Part shown: positions 17,048 to 24,167 of the stretch, piece by piece
Layout of the letters: the number at the start of each line of letters is the position of its first letter
How positions within the stretch are numbered: position 1 is the first letter of the stretch
Source: Methylobacillus caricis
GTDB taxonomy: Bacteria > Pseudomonadota > Gammaproteobacteria > Burkholderiales > Methylophilaceae
Length of the DNA stretch: 64,000 bases
Assembly (NCBI RefSeq): GCF_020532705.1
Contig: NZ_JAJAVD010000003.1
Span: 62,001-126,000 of the forward strand
Direction of reading: 5' to 3'
Translations under genes and position numbers: made by a program
The notes under the pieces: model-generated
Seen by the model: the letters and a program-made list of their open reading frames with translations, nothing else
Database searches by the model: none
What the model was told of the DNA's origin: nothing

Positions 17048-18312
17048 GAGAAAAGACTGGCGATGGCGCTGGGGTTGGATGGGAAATAAAAATGCAGGTA
17101 GCTCGCGGTCAATGAGCCATGGCGATAGATGGCCTCGCCAGCCTTTCCACGCTGTGAAGAAGCGATGCTCAATGGTTCAAGGGCACTGACGAAGGTGGAA
17201 TAGTGAAAAGTGTGAGCATGCAGGCGGCCTTCGGGCAGCTCTGCAAACTGTACGCCCAAGCCCTGGAAGCGTGCTTGCATGACGGAATTGCCGGGCAATA
17301 GACCAAAAGCGGGGGATTCATTGATGGATTGGCTGGCGGCCATCATGCCACCGCATTCTGCCAGCATGGGCATGCCGTTTTTCCAGGCGGCATGTAAGGC
17401 ACTATGCATGGCCTGGTTGGCGGAGATTTGTTCAAGATGTAGCTCGGGGTAGCCGCCAGGCAGCCAGACTGCATCGGCATCAGGCAGGGCCCGGTCGTGC
17501 AAGGGGGAGAAAAACACAATGTTTGCTCCCAGTGTTTGCAGGCATTCCAGGTTTGCTTCATAAATGAAACAGAACGATTCATCCCGCGCAATCGCAATGG
17601 TCTTGCCAGCAAGCAGCGGTTCAATGGCTGATGTTTCAGGAGCTTTGAACTCAACAATGGGTGGCAGTGCCAGCGAGGCGGATTCAGCCAGCATGCTAGC
17701 CGCAGAGGCGATACGTGCTTCAAGGTCATTGATCTCGGTGGCGCGAAACAGGCCCAGGTGGCGCTCCGGCAAGGCGAGCTCATCCCTTTTTTGTAAGGCG
17801 CCCATCCAGGCAATATGGGCTGGCAAGCTGTCTTTCAAGAGGCTGGCATGATGTGGACTGCCTGTGCGGTTCGCAATGACACCGGCGGGAATTAGCGAAG
17901 GGTAATGAGAAAATAATCCTGCAGAAAGTGCGCCAAAGGTTTGTGCCATCCCACTGGCATCAATAGTGAGTGCCAACGGCAAGTTGAATTTGACGGCAAT
18001 ATCTGCGCTGGATGGATTGCCGTCATAGAGCCCCATGACACCTTCGACAATGATAATGTCGGATTGCTGTGCTGCTTCATGCAGTCTGGCTGCGATATCC
18101 GTTTCGCCGCACATGGCCAGATCAAGGTTGTAGACTGATCTGCCGGTAGCGGTCTGCAGGATCATGGGGTCGAGGAAGTCCGGCCCACATTTAAACGCCT
18201 GTACTTTCAGGCCCTGATTGCGCCACGCTCTTGCCAGCGCTGCTGTGATGAGGGTTTTCCCCTGATTCGAGGCAGGAGCAGATACCAATAGAGCGGGACA
18301 ACTGACCGTCAT
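17044..18312 (-). CDS. cobB: Cobyrinate a,c-diamide synthase
   Basis: CobB/CbiA amidates the a and c carboxylates of cobyrinic-type rings using glutamine and ATP. The 422-residue protein has an N-terminal P-loop domain (LLVSAPASNQGKTLITAALA, KCGPDFLDPMI) and a C-terminal class I glutamine amidotransferase domain with WLPGGYPELHLEQI and the nucleophile in MLAECGGMM (about 323). ATG 18312 is preferred to the TTG at 18324. It overlaps the exported cobN by 4 bases. The corrin-ring genes that normally precede this step are not in the window, so here it may serve salvage of incomplete corrinoids. Confidence 0.92.
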   Translation of the reverse strand: MTVSCPALLVSAPASNQGKTLITAALARAWRNQGLKVQAFKCGPDFLDPMILQTATGRSVYNLDLAMCGETDIAARLHEAAQQSDIIIVEGVMGLYDGNPSSADIAVKFNLPLALTIDASGMAQTFGALSAGLFSHYPSLIPAGVIANRTGSPHHASLLKDSLPAHIAWMGALQKRDELALPERHLGLFRATEINDLEARIASAASMLAESASLALPPIVEFKAPETSAIEPLLAGKTIAIARDESFCFIYEANLECLQTLGANIVFFSPLHDRALPDADAVWLPGGYPELHLEQISANQAMHSALHAAWKNGMPMLAECGGMMAASQSINESPAFGLLPGNSVMQARFQGLGVQFAELPEGRLHAHTFHYSTFVSALEPLSIASSQRGKAGEAIYRHGSLTASYLHFYFPSNPSAIASLFS

Positions 18313-18330
18313 GAGATTGCTCAATGCCGT

Positions 18331-18945
18331 TTACCACTCAACCCCAGGCATGGCCTGCACACCGTTCTTGAACGCATGCTTCACCATGGTCATGTCGGTC
18401 ACCGTATCGGCAAGTTCTACCAGTTCTGGCTGTGCAGCACGACCGGTGATGATTACGTGCTGCATGGGTGGGCGTTGCGTGATATCTGCCAGCACTTGTG
18501 ACAGTTCCAGGTATTTGTACTTGAGCACGATATTGAGCTCATCAAGAATGACGACGCCTACATCAGGATCCTTTAGCGCTGCCTGGGTAGCAGCCCAGCC
18601 TTGTTGCGCTGCAGAGATGTCGCGGTCACGGTTCTGGGTTTCCCAAGTGAAGCCTTCACCCATCACATGCCAGGTGACACCTGGCTGATCACGGAAGAAA
18701 GCTTCTTCCCCCGTATCTGAACGGCCTTTGACAAACTGTACGACCACGGCCTTCATGCCATGGCCCAGAGCCCGCGCCAGTAGCCCAAACGCGGCGGTGG
18801 ATTTTCCCTTGCCATTGCCGGTGTTTACCAGCAACAGCCCGCGTTCGATTTTGGCGGCGTCGATCTTGGCATCGACAACTGTTTTTTTGCGCGCCATTCT
18901 TTCTGAATGGCGCTGGTTGAGGTCAGTGTTTTTCTGCTCTGTCAT
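18331..18945 (-). CDS. cobO: Cob(I)yrinic acid a,c-diamide adenosyltransferase
   Basis: Adds the 5'-deoxyadenosyl upper ligand from ATP to cob(I)alamin or its precursors (CobA/CobO/BtuR family). The 204-residue protein has the P-loop-like LLVNTGNGKGKSTAAFGL, VVVQFVKGRSDTGEE, and VVILDELNIVLKYKYL, and a VIITGRAAQPELVELADTVTD C-terminal part (within 20-residue pieces: VIITGRAAQPELVELAD). It overlaps btuM by 4 bases upstream. It would convert imported corrinoid to the coenzyme form, which is also the usual riboswitch ligand. Confidence 0.94.
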   Translation of the reverse strand: MTEQKNTDLNQRHSERMARKKTVVDAKIDAAKIERGLLLVNTGNGKGKSTAAFGLLARALGHGMKAVVVQFVKGRSDTGEEAFFRDQPGVTWHVMGEGFTWETQNRDRDISAAQQGWAATQAALKDPDVGVVILDELNIVLKYKYLELSQVLADITQRPPMQHVIITGRAAQPELVELADTVTDMTMVKHAFKNGVQAMPGVEW

Positions 18946-19511
18946 GCCGTTTGTTTGGCATCGGATCGCAGCGCCTTCACCACAATGTGGATGATGGCGG
19001 CAGTGGCGACGTAAAATGCCAGTGTGCCTAAGGAAGATGGATAATATTTTGCGATGCGTGGCAAATATTCAGCCAATGTTGGATCCGCATAGCGACCGGA
19101 GAGGAAGTAAAAGCCACCGCTGGAGAACAGATGACACACAAAGCTGCTGGCTACGACACTGGCGGCCAATGTCGCAACGGATTTGAATGCAAACTGGTAG
19201 TGCTTGGCAAACCAGCGACCGCCCAGCCACAATGAGCCATATGCAGGAAGCAGGAAGCCATAAGCCGGAGTAGTGCAGAAATTGCTGACCCCACCCCATG
19301 TGACGGCGGCAAAGTCCAGGCCGGCAGCCACTGCCAACAAGGCAGGAAATACCCAGACTGGACGCAGGTAAACGCCAGCCAGGAAGAAAACTGCCCACGA
19401 AGCACTGGGCAAATGGTTAATCGCAGCAAAGTGGTGGCCGCGCGTCAAAATCAGCAATGCTGCAAGCAGCAAGCCGATCAATATCTGGTGGTTCTTGTTG
19501 AGTGTCAGCAT
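18942..19511 (-). CDS. btuM: BtuM-type solitary ECF S-component, cobalamin uptake (paralogue 2)
   Basis: A 189-residue inner-membrane protein with six likely membrane segments. Cys79 in the VSNFCTTPAYGF segment matches the position (about 80) of the cobalt-ligating cysteine described for BtuM, and YGSLWLGGRW follows it. It shares this layout with the product at 7100-7672. GGAGA stands about 10 bases before the ATG. Placed directly behind btuB, it provides the inner-membrane step for corrinoid brought through the outer membrane. No ECF ATPase genes are nearby, consistent with the solitary BtuM mode. Confidence 0.83.
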   Translation of the reverse strand: MLTLNKNHQILIGLLLAALLILTRGHHFAAINHLPSASWAVFFLAGVYLRPVWVFPALLAVAAGLDFAAVTWGGVSNFCTTPAYGFLLPAYGSLWLGGRWFAKHYQFAFKSVATLAASVVASSFVCHLFSSGGFYFLSGRYADPTLAEYLPRIAKYYPSSLGTLAFYVATAAIIHIVVKALRSDAKQTA

Positions 19512-19618
19512 GTTAGTTTGTCTCCAGGCCGGATAAATAATGAATAACGCCGAATTTTAACTTAAATGTATGTGTATGATCTGGTTTGTTGCAGGCCGCC
19601 ACACTATGGTTATCCACA

Positions 19619-21487
19619 TTACATCGATGGCGTGAATCTTACGGATACAAACAGGTTGGTACCGTAAGTGCCATAGTCTTTTGTCAGTTCATAATTGCGA
19701 TCAAACAAGTTGTTCACCCGTGCATTGAGTGCCCAGTCATCATTGATACGGTAGTTTGTATAGAGGTTGACTAGGGTATAGCCACTCATCCTTACCTGGT
19801 TTTCTGCATCGTTATACCTATGCCCGGAGCTTTCAATTTCGCTGCCGATTTCCCAGTCGGCCATTCTTTTGCTGATCGCTAGCGTTCCATGTTCTCTGGC
19901 CCTTCGTGGGAGCAGGTTGCCGGTTTCGCGATCTTCGGGGCGTTGCAGGTCGCCATTGGCGCGAATATCTAGGCCAGCCAGTTTCCCTTGGTAGCTGAGC
20001 GTCAAGCCGGAAAGTCTTGCTTCACTGATATTTTGCGTCACACCTGTAAAATTGCTCGTCGGGCTGCTGCTTGTCGTAGGGTTGATGATCAGGTCATCAA
20101 CTTCGTTCAGATAGTATGTCGCTCCCAGGCGATGCGCGCCTTTATCGTAGTGGATGCCGATTTCTTTGTTGCGTGACTTTTCCGGTTTCAGGTCGGCATT
20201 GCCAAAGTTCGGGTAATACAGCTGGTTAAATGTGGGCGCTGCAAAAGCAGTACCAAAAGCTGCATTTGCCTTCCAGGCAGGCGTGAGCTGGTAAGCATAA
20301 GCGATGCTGCCAGTGGCCTTGCTGCCAAATTGGGAGTTGTCGTCATTACGAAGGTTGATCTGGAAACTGTTTTTATCAAAGTTTTTTTGCCAGCCAGCCA
20401 GATACGACTGAATGTCGCGCTGAGTCACGGGAAGCGGAGGCATGGAGTTAGTCTCAACCTCTTGTTCCCGTCTTTCTATTCCAAGGTTGAATAAACCGGC
20501 TGGCGTGGTGATATTGTTTTGCCAGAGGTATTGGTCCTGGGTAGTTTTGATAATGTCCTTGGTCGTAAATGTCGGGCGTTTCGTGTAAGAGGTTAAGTCA
20601 TCAATACTTCTAGAAATGCTCAAGACGCTGGTCCAGTACTGATTAAATCTATTCTTGCTATGTAAGGTATAGCTTGAAAGCGTTTGCTCAAGAAAATAAT
20701 CAAATCTTGCTGCAGTGATTGTACGTCCGGAGTCGTTGAAGCTGCGGCTATCACTGACAAGAATACTCAGCCCTACTTCATGATCTTGATCGAGATGCTG
20801 GGTAATCTTTGCCGAGATGTTCTGGTTACGGTATCCATCGGCATCAGGGTTATAAGCCCTGTTGGTTTTATTCTTGATAGTGCTGATACCGTTTACATGA
20901 GTCATGCCGCCCTGCAGGCTGTAGCTTGTGTTGCTGATCCTGCCACTGACTCCTGCGTCACCTATTGCTGTGCCATAGGTGCCCAGGCCAGCCGATGCAT
21001 TGAACTTCGGGCTGCCTTTGCCGGATTTGGTGAAAATCTGGATGACACCTCCTACTGCATCGGCCCCATACATGGCGCTTGCCGGACCACGCAGTATTTC
21101 TACGTGCTCAATCTGGCTCAAAGGGATATGTTGAATTGCGGTAACGCCAGTGGTGGCGGAGCTGATGCGTACGCCATCAACCAGTATCAATGTGTGAGTG
21201 GCATTGGCGCCGCGGATGAAGATATCGGATGATTTCCCGACTCCGCCATTGCTTGAAATTTCAATGCCTGGTTGCATGCCCAGCAACTCGACCAGGGTGG
21301 TTTGTCCGGCTTTTTGAATCTGGTCTTCTGTAATCACAGAGACATCGCCGATCACATCTGTGACTTTTTGTTCTGTGCGTGATGCCGTGACAACGATGTC
21401 TTCCAGCCTGGTATCCGCAGCCTGTGCGGTAATGGTGGTTGAGAATATCGATGCGAGGGCGATGGTGCCCACTGAATAGCGAAACAT
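19619..21487 (-). CDS. btuB: TonB-dependent vitamin B12 receptor
   Basis: A 622-residue outer-membrane receptor, the usual BtuB size. ATG 21487 is preferred over a TTG 21 bases upstream because AGGAG lies about 9 bases before it. A signal peptide (TIALASIFSTTITAQA) is followed by a TonB box (LEDIVVTASR), a plug (LVELLGMQPGIEISS, DIFIRGANATHTLILVDGVR, HVEILRGPASAMYGADAVGG) and a barrel with TPAWKANAAFGTAFAAPTF. It is the first gene of the riboswitch-controlled operon running to DUF2149. A 107-base gap separates it from btuM. Confidence 0.93.
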   Translation of the reverse strand: MFRYSVGTIALASIFSTTITAQAADTRLEDIVVTASRTEQKVTDVIGDVSVITEDQIQKAGQTTLVELLGMQPGIEISSNGGVGKSSDIFIRGANATHTLILVDGVRISSATTGVTAIQHIPLSQIEHVEILRGPASAMYGADAVGGVIQIFTKSGKGSPKFNASAGLGTYGTAIGDAGVSGRISNTSYSLQGGMTHVNGISTIKNKTNRAYNPDADGYRNQNISAKITQHLDQDHEVGLSILVSDSRSFNDSGRTITAARFDYFLEQTLSSYTLHSKNRFNQYWTSVLSISRSIDDLTSYTKRPTFTTKDIIKTTQDQYLWQNNITTPAGLFNLGIERREQEVETNSMPPLPVTQRDIQSYLAGWQKNFDKNSFQINLRNDDNSQFGSKATGSIAYAYQLTPAWKANAAFGTAFAAPTFNQLYYPNFGNADLKPEKSRNKEIGIHYDKGAHRLGATYYLNEVDDLIINPTTSSSPTSNFTGVTQNISEARLSGLTLSYQGKLAGLDIRANGDLQRPEDRETGNLLPRRAREHGTLAISKRMADWEIGSEIESSGHRYNDAENQVRMSGYTLVNLYTNYRINDDWALNARVNNLFDRNYELTKDYGTYGTNLFVSVRFTPSM

Positions 21488-21614
21488 GACTGCAAACTCC
21501 TGAAGCAATAGCGTCCCCGCAATTGCTGGTATACGAATGGAGTGTGCACGGCATAGCCAGGATGAATGGGTATGTCATCCTCAGGCAGGCTGCATCCCCG
21601 CAGCACATCCTTTT

Positions 21615-21805
21615 TCATTTCCAGGCCGGTCTCCGGACTTGCATATATACCATACCGCCTTCCCATGATGAATGTCACAGTGGCATGAAGATATGGTTTG
21701 AATTGCTTACCGTTGCGGGGGCAGTACAGGAATAGTTCGGCTGTTGAGCCAGAAAGCACCTGTTTCCCAGTTTCACCTTGACCACATAATTGTGGATCTG
21801 GCACC
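21615..21805 (-). ncRNA. Cobalamin riboswitch ahead of btuB-btuM-cobO-cobB-cobN operon
   Basis: Read on the minus strand, it begins near AGGTGCCAGATCC and has the hallmark CTGCCCCCGCAACGGTAAGC (21725-21706), then GCCACTGTGACATTC, ATGGGAAGGCGG, and the B12 box GCAAGTCCGGAGACCGGCC near 21641-21623. About 110 bases of further leader precede the btuB SD, including a GCTGCGGGGATGCAGC hairpin that may be part of the switch. Binding of the coenzyme should shut off the whole downstream operon. Confidence 0.95.
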
Positions 21806-21820
21806 TGAAAACTTGGCTGG

Positions 21821-21850
21821 ATTATAATGGATTCACTGCTTAGATGGTAA
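21821..21850 (-). promoter_or_regulatory. Sigma70 promoter for btuB riboswitch operon
   Basis: Minus strand: TATAAT at 21826-21821 and TTACCA at 21850-21845, 18 bases apart. Transcription would start near 21814, just ahead of the riboswitch aptamer. Confidence 0.55.
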
Positions 21851-21903
21851 AATAAGTTTCAAGTATAAGGCGTTGTAATCACGTCATAAATCCTGAACTT
21901 TAG

Positions 21904-21932
21904 TTGACCGGTTGCAGATTTTGCAATTATAG
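21904..21932 (+). promoter_or_regulatory. Sigma70 promoter for zapB-like/zapA
   Basis: TTGACC (21904-21909), 17-base spacer, TTATAG (21927-21932). The expected start point falls at about 21939, so the message may begin at or next to the ATG at 21940. Confidence 0.55.
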
Positions 21933-21939
21933 TGGCGCC

Positions 21940-22140
21940 ATGGATTCTGATTTGATCGCTTTGGAAGAAAAACTCGGCCAGCTTATCTCGCTGTGTCATT
22001 TATTGCGTGCTGAGAATCTTGAGCTAAGGCAGGAGCTTGTGAGTGCTCAAGATGATAACAAGCATCTCAAGGAAAATATGGCGCTTGCCACTACCAGGCT
22101 GGAAGCCCTGATTGAGCGCTTGCCGGAAGGAACGCTATGA
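21940..22140 (+). CDS. TIGR02449-type ZapB-like coiled-coil protein
   Basis: A 66-residue protein that is almost entirely coiled coil: LIALEEKLGQLISLCHLLRA followed by ENLELRQELVSAQDDNKHLK shows a heptad pattern. It matches the small TIGR02449 family, found directly upstream of zapA in many proteobacteria and thought to act in cell division like ZapB. The start is ATG 21940; no SD is visible and the promoter lies very close, so translation may be leaderless. Overlaps zapA by ATGA. Confidence 0.82.
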   Translation: MDSDLIALEEKLGQLISLCHLLRAENLELRQELVSAQDDNKHLKENMALATTRLEALIERLPEGTL

Positions 22141-22442
22141 GCGCGGTAAAGGGTGTAGATGTCAATATCATGGGGCGTGAGTTCACGATTGCCTGTACTG
22201 ACGAGGAGCGTGAAGGTTTACTGCGCTCGGTTGATTATCTTGACAAGAAAATGCGTGAAATACGCGATACCGGCAAGGTGATTGGTGTTGAAAGAATTGC
22301 GGTCATGGCTGCGCTCAATATCACACATGAGTTGCTGACTGCTGAGGTTGGTGGTTTTGACATTGGCGATTTCAAGCGTAGAATCTCCCAGATGCAGGAG
22401 CAGATTGATGTCGTAGTGGGTGAGCCTAACCAGCTTTTCTAA
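22137..22442 (+). CDS. zapA: Cell division protein ZapA
   Basis: ZapA binds and bundles FtsZ filaments at the septum. The 101-residue protein has the N-terminal VNIMGREFTIACTDEEREGL domain (about 10-29), YLDKKMREIRDTGKVIGVER, and a C-terminal coiled coil (RRISQMQEQIDVVV). It overlaps the upstream ZapB-like gene by 4 bases and is followed by 6S RNA, the conserved order in beta- and gammaproteobacteria. Confidence 0.92.
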   Translation: MSAVKGVDVNIMGREFTIACTDEEREGLLRSVDYLDKKMREIRDTGKVIGVERIAVMAALNITHELLTAEVGGFDIGDFKRRISQMQEQIDVVVGEPNQLF

Positions 22443-22496
22443 GTACGGTATCCCTCAAGATTTATACAGGAATCAGCGTTGCTGGTTTCTCCCTTT

Positions 22497-22680
22497 TGTT
22501 CCCTGCAGTGCTGTTTGAGCCATAGATTCCTTGAACCATAAATTTGGCCTCGGTTTCGGTCTGTTAAGTAGCTGTGTGCGCGCTCCGATGCGGGTGTACC
22601 TGATGTGGCTTTAGATCGTTACCACTTGAACCGTACAGGTTCAGGATGCCGGCTCGGATGGCATTTGCGGGGAACTCCCT
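22497..22680 (+). ncRNA. ssrS: 6S RNA
   Basis: The region directly after zapA folds as a long hairpin with a central bubble. The closing stem pairs TTCCCTGCAGTGCTG...GAGCC (22499-22521) with GGCTCGGATGGCATTTGCGG (22651-22670) plus GGAA. Inside are TTGAACC and ACTTGAACCGTACAGGTTCA, like the 3' hairpin of E. coli 6S RNA. It regulates sigma70 RNA polymerase by mimicking an open promoter. Position after zapA supports the call. Ends are estimated to within about 10 bases. The folate cyclo-ligase gene that often follows is absent here. Confidence 0.85.
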
Positions 22681-22689
22681 ATTGATGCC

Positions 22690-23049
22690 CTATCGCAAGG
22701 CGTGATATTTCAAGTCTGCCAGGCTGATGATTTCCAAAGCACGTTCGTGTGTGGCTTCCAGGATCACCGGCGGCGCAAAGCCCTCTTCAGCAGCTTCATG
22801 CCAGCGGGAGGCGCACAGGCACCAACGGTCGCCCGGTTCCAGCCCGTCAAATCCGTATTCAGGACGAGGGGTGCTGAGATCATTGCCCTTCGCTTTTGAA
22901 AAGACGAGAAACTCTTCTGTCATCATCGCACACACAGTGTGGCTGCCGATATCTTCCGGGCCGGTTTCGCAGGATCCACTACGACTAAAGCCGGTGATGG
23001 GATCCATGCTGCAAGGTTGTAAAGTGGTTCCAAGTACGTTGCGGGGCAT
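22690..23049 (-). CDS. DUF2237 family protein
   Basis: A 119-residue protein starting at ATG 23049 (MPRNVLGTTLQPCSMDPITG). The family landmarks are PCSMDPITGFSRSGSC, DIGSHTVCAMMTEEFL, FSKAKGNDLSTPRPEYGFDG, and PGDRWCLCASRWHEAAEEG with several conserved cysteines. DUF2237 has no assigned function; the conserved Cys/His/Asp pattern suggests a metal site. Divergent from the EVE gene, with 64 bases between the starts. Confidence 0.87.
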   Translation of the reverse strand: MPRNVLGTTLQPCSMDPITGFSRSGSCETGPEDIGSHTVCAMMTEEFLVFSKAKGNDLSTPRPEYGFDGLEPGDRWCLCASRWHEAAEEGFAPPVILEATHERALEIISLADLKYHALR

Positions 23050-23113
23050 GGGGGCTCTGAAATGAAATGTAAGTCGGGTTATGATACGGAATCTGGATTG
23101 ATTTGAGAAACTC

Positions 23114-23572
23114 ATGCGTTATTGGTTAATGAAGTCTGAGCCTGGCGATGTATCGATAGATGACCTGGCTGCCTTCCCCAATCAGACTGTGGACTGGTAT
23201 GGTGTACGCAATTATCAGGCGCGTAACTTCATGCGGGATCAGATGAAGGTTGGTGATGGTGTATTGTTCTATCATTCAAATTGTGCGGAACCTGGTATCG
23301 TTGGCGTTGCCGAAGTGAGTAAGCTGGCGTACCCCGATCGTTTGCAGTTCATTGAGGGGCACAAGTATTATGACCCGAAAGCGACGCCGGAGAGTCCACG
23401 CTGGTTTAATGTTGATGTGAAGCTGGTGCGCAAGACTTGCTTGTTGAGCCTGAAGGAGATGCGCGATATGCCGGCATTGGAGAATCTGCGGATTCTGCAG
23501 CGCGGTAACCGGTTGTCAATTACACCAGTGGATCCGAGGGACTGGGATACCATCATGAAGTTGCTGGCATAG
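23114..23572 (+). CDS. EVE-domain protein
   Basis: A 152-residue single EVE domain (PUA-like fold, related to YTH). It starts MRYWLMKSEPGDVSIDDL, followed by WYGVRNYQARNFMRDQMKVG, GVLFYHSNCAEPGIVGVAEV, and PRWFNVDVKLVRK, all typical. EVE domains are thought to recognise modified bases in DNA or RNA. It stands alone here rather than beside a restriction system, as in many housekeeping copies. Confidence 0.9.
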   Translation: MRYWLMKSEPGDVSIDDLAAFPNQTVDWYGVRNYQARNFMRDQMKVGDGVLFYHSNCAEPGIVGVAEVSKLAYPDRLQFIEGHKYYDPKATPESPRWFNVDVKLVRKTCLLSLKEMRDMPALENLRILQRGNRLSITPVDPRDWDTIMKLLA

Positions 23573-23660
23573 TTCCAGGCGTAGCTCTGCAACAAACGTG
23601 CATGTTATGCATGATATGATTCAATTATCGAGCGCTGACTCAAATTAAAAGGAGATGATT

Positions 23661-24101
23661 ATGGGCATAAAAAAAGAGGACGGGGCACTCGATCCACATC
23701 AGGATCTCAGGAATAGTGGCCTCAAGATTACTTTGCCACGGCTAAAAGTGCTGGATATTTTTCGTAATAGTGAACAGCGCCACCTTGCTGCAGAAGATGT
23801 TTACCGCATCCTGATCACCGATCATTCAGAATTCGGCCTAGCAACGGTGTACCGCGTGCTGGCCCAGTTTGAGCAGACTGGTTTGCTGAAGCGTAGCCAG
23901 CTTGGTAACAACAAGGCCGTCTACGAATTGAATGACGGTGAAGAGCACCATGGCCACCTGGTCAGCACTAGTACTGGCGAAGTCCGTGAATTTTATGACC
24001 AGGGCATAGAGGAGCGCCTCAAGGTGATTGTGCGCGAACTGGGCTACGAGCTGACCGATTACGATATTACAGCCTATGGCACACCGACGCCCAAGGGTTG
24101 A
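23661..24101 (+). CDS. fur: Ferric uptake regulator family protein without cysteines
   Basis: A 146-residue Fur-type repressor. ATG 23661 fits the SD (AAAGGAGA) better than the ATG 6 bases upstream. The DNA-binding winged helix is clear: LRNSGLKITLPRLKVLDIF, HLAAEDVYRILI, and FGLATVYRVLAQFEQTGLL. The metal-binding His cluster EEHHGH is kept. The cysteine pair usual after it (C-x-x-C) is replaced by LVSTSTGEV, and the whole protein has no cysteine. It may regulate iron uptake, perhaps including nearby TonB receptors. A terminator follows. Confidence 0.9.
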   Translation: MGIKKEDGALDPHQDLRNSGLKITLPRLKVLDIFRNSEQRHLAAEDVYRILITDHSEFGLATVYRVLAQFEQTGLLKRSQLGNNKAVYELNDGEEHHGHLVSTSTGEVREFYDQGIEERLKVIVRELGYELTDYDITAYGTPTPKG

Positions 24102-24124
24102 TGTAACCCTGGCTGGTATCAATG

Positions 24125-24156
24125 AAAATGCCCGCCGGTTGGCGGGCATTGCTTTT
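24125..24156. terminator. Bidirectional terminator between fur and ilvA
   Basis: AATGCCCGCC (24127-24136) pairs with GGCGGGCATT (24141-24150) around a GGTT loop. It is followed by GCTTTT on the plus strand; on the minus strand the stem runs into TTTTC. It separates convergent fur and ilvA. Confidence 0.85.
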
Positions 24157-24167
24157 ACTGTTTCTGG

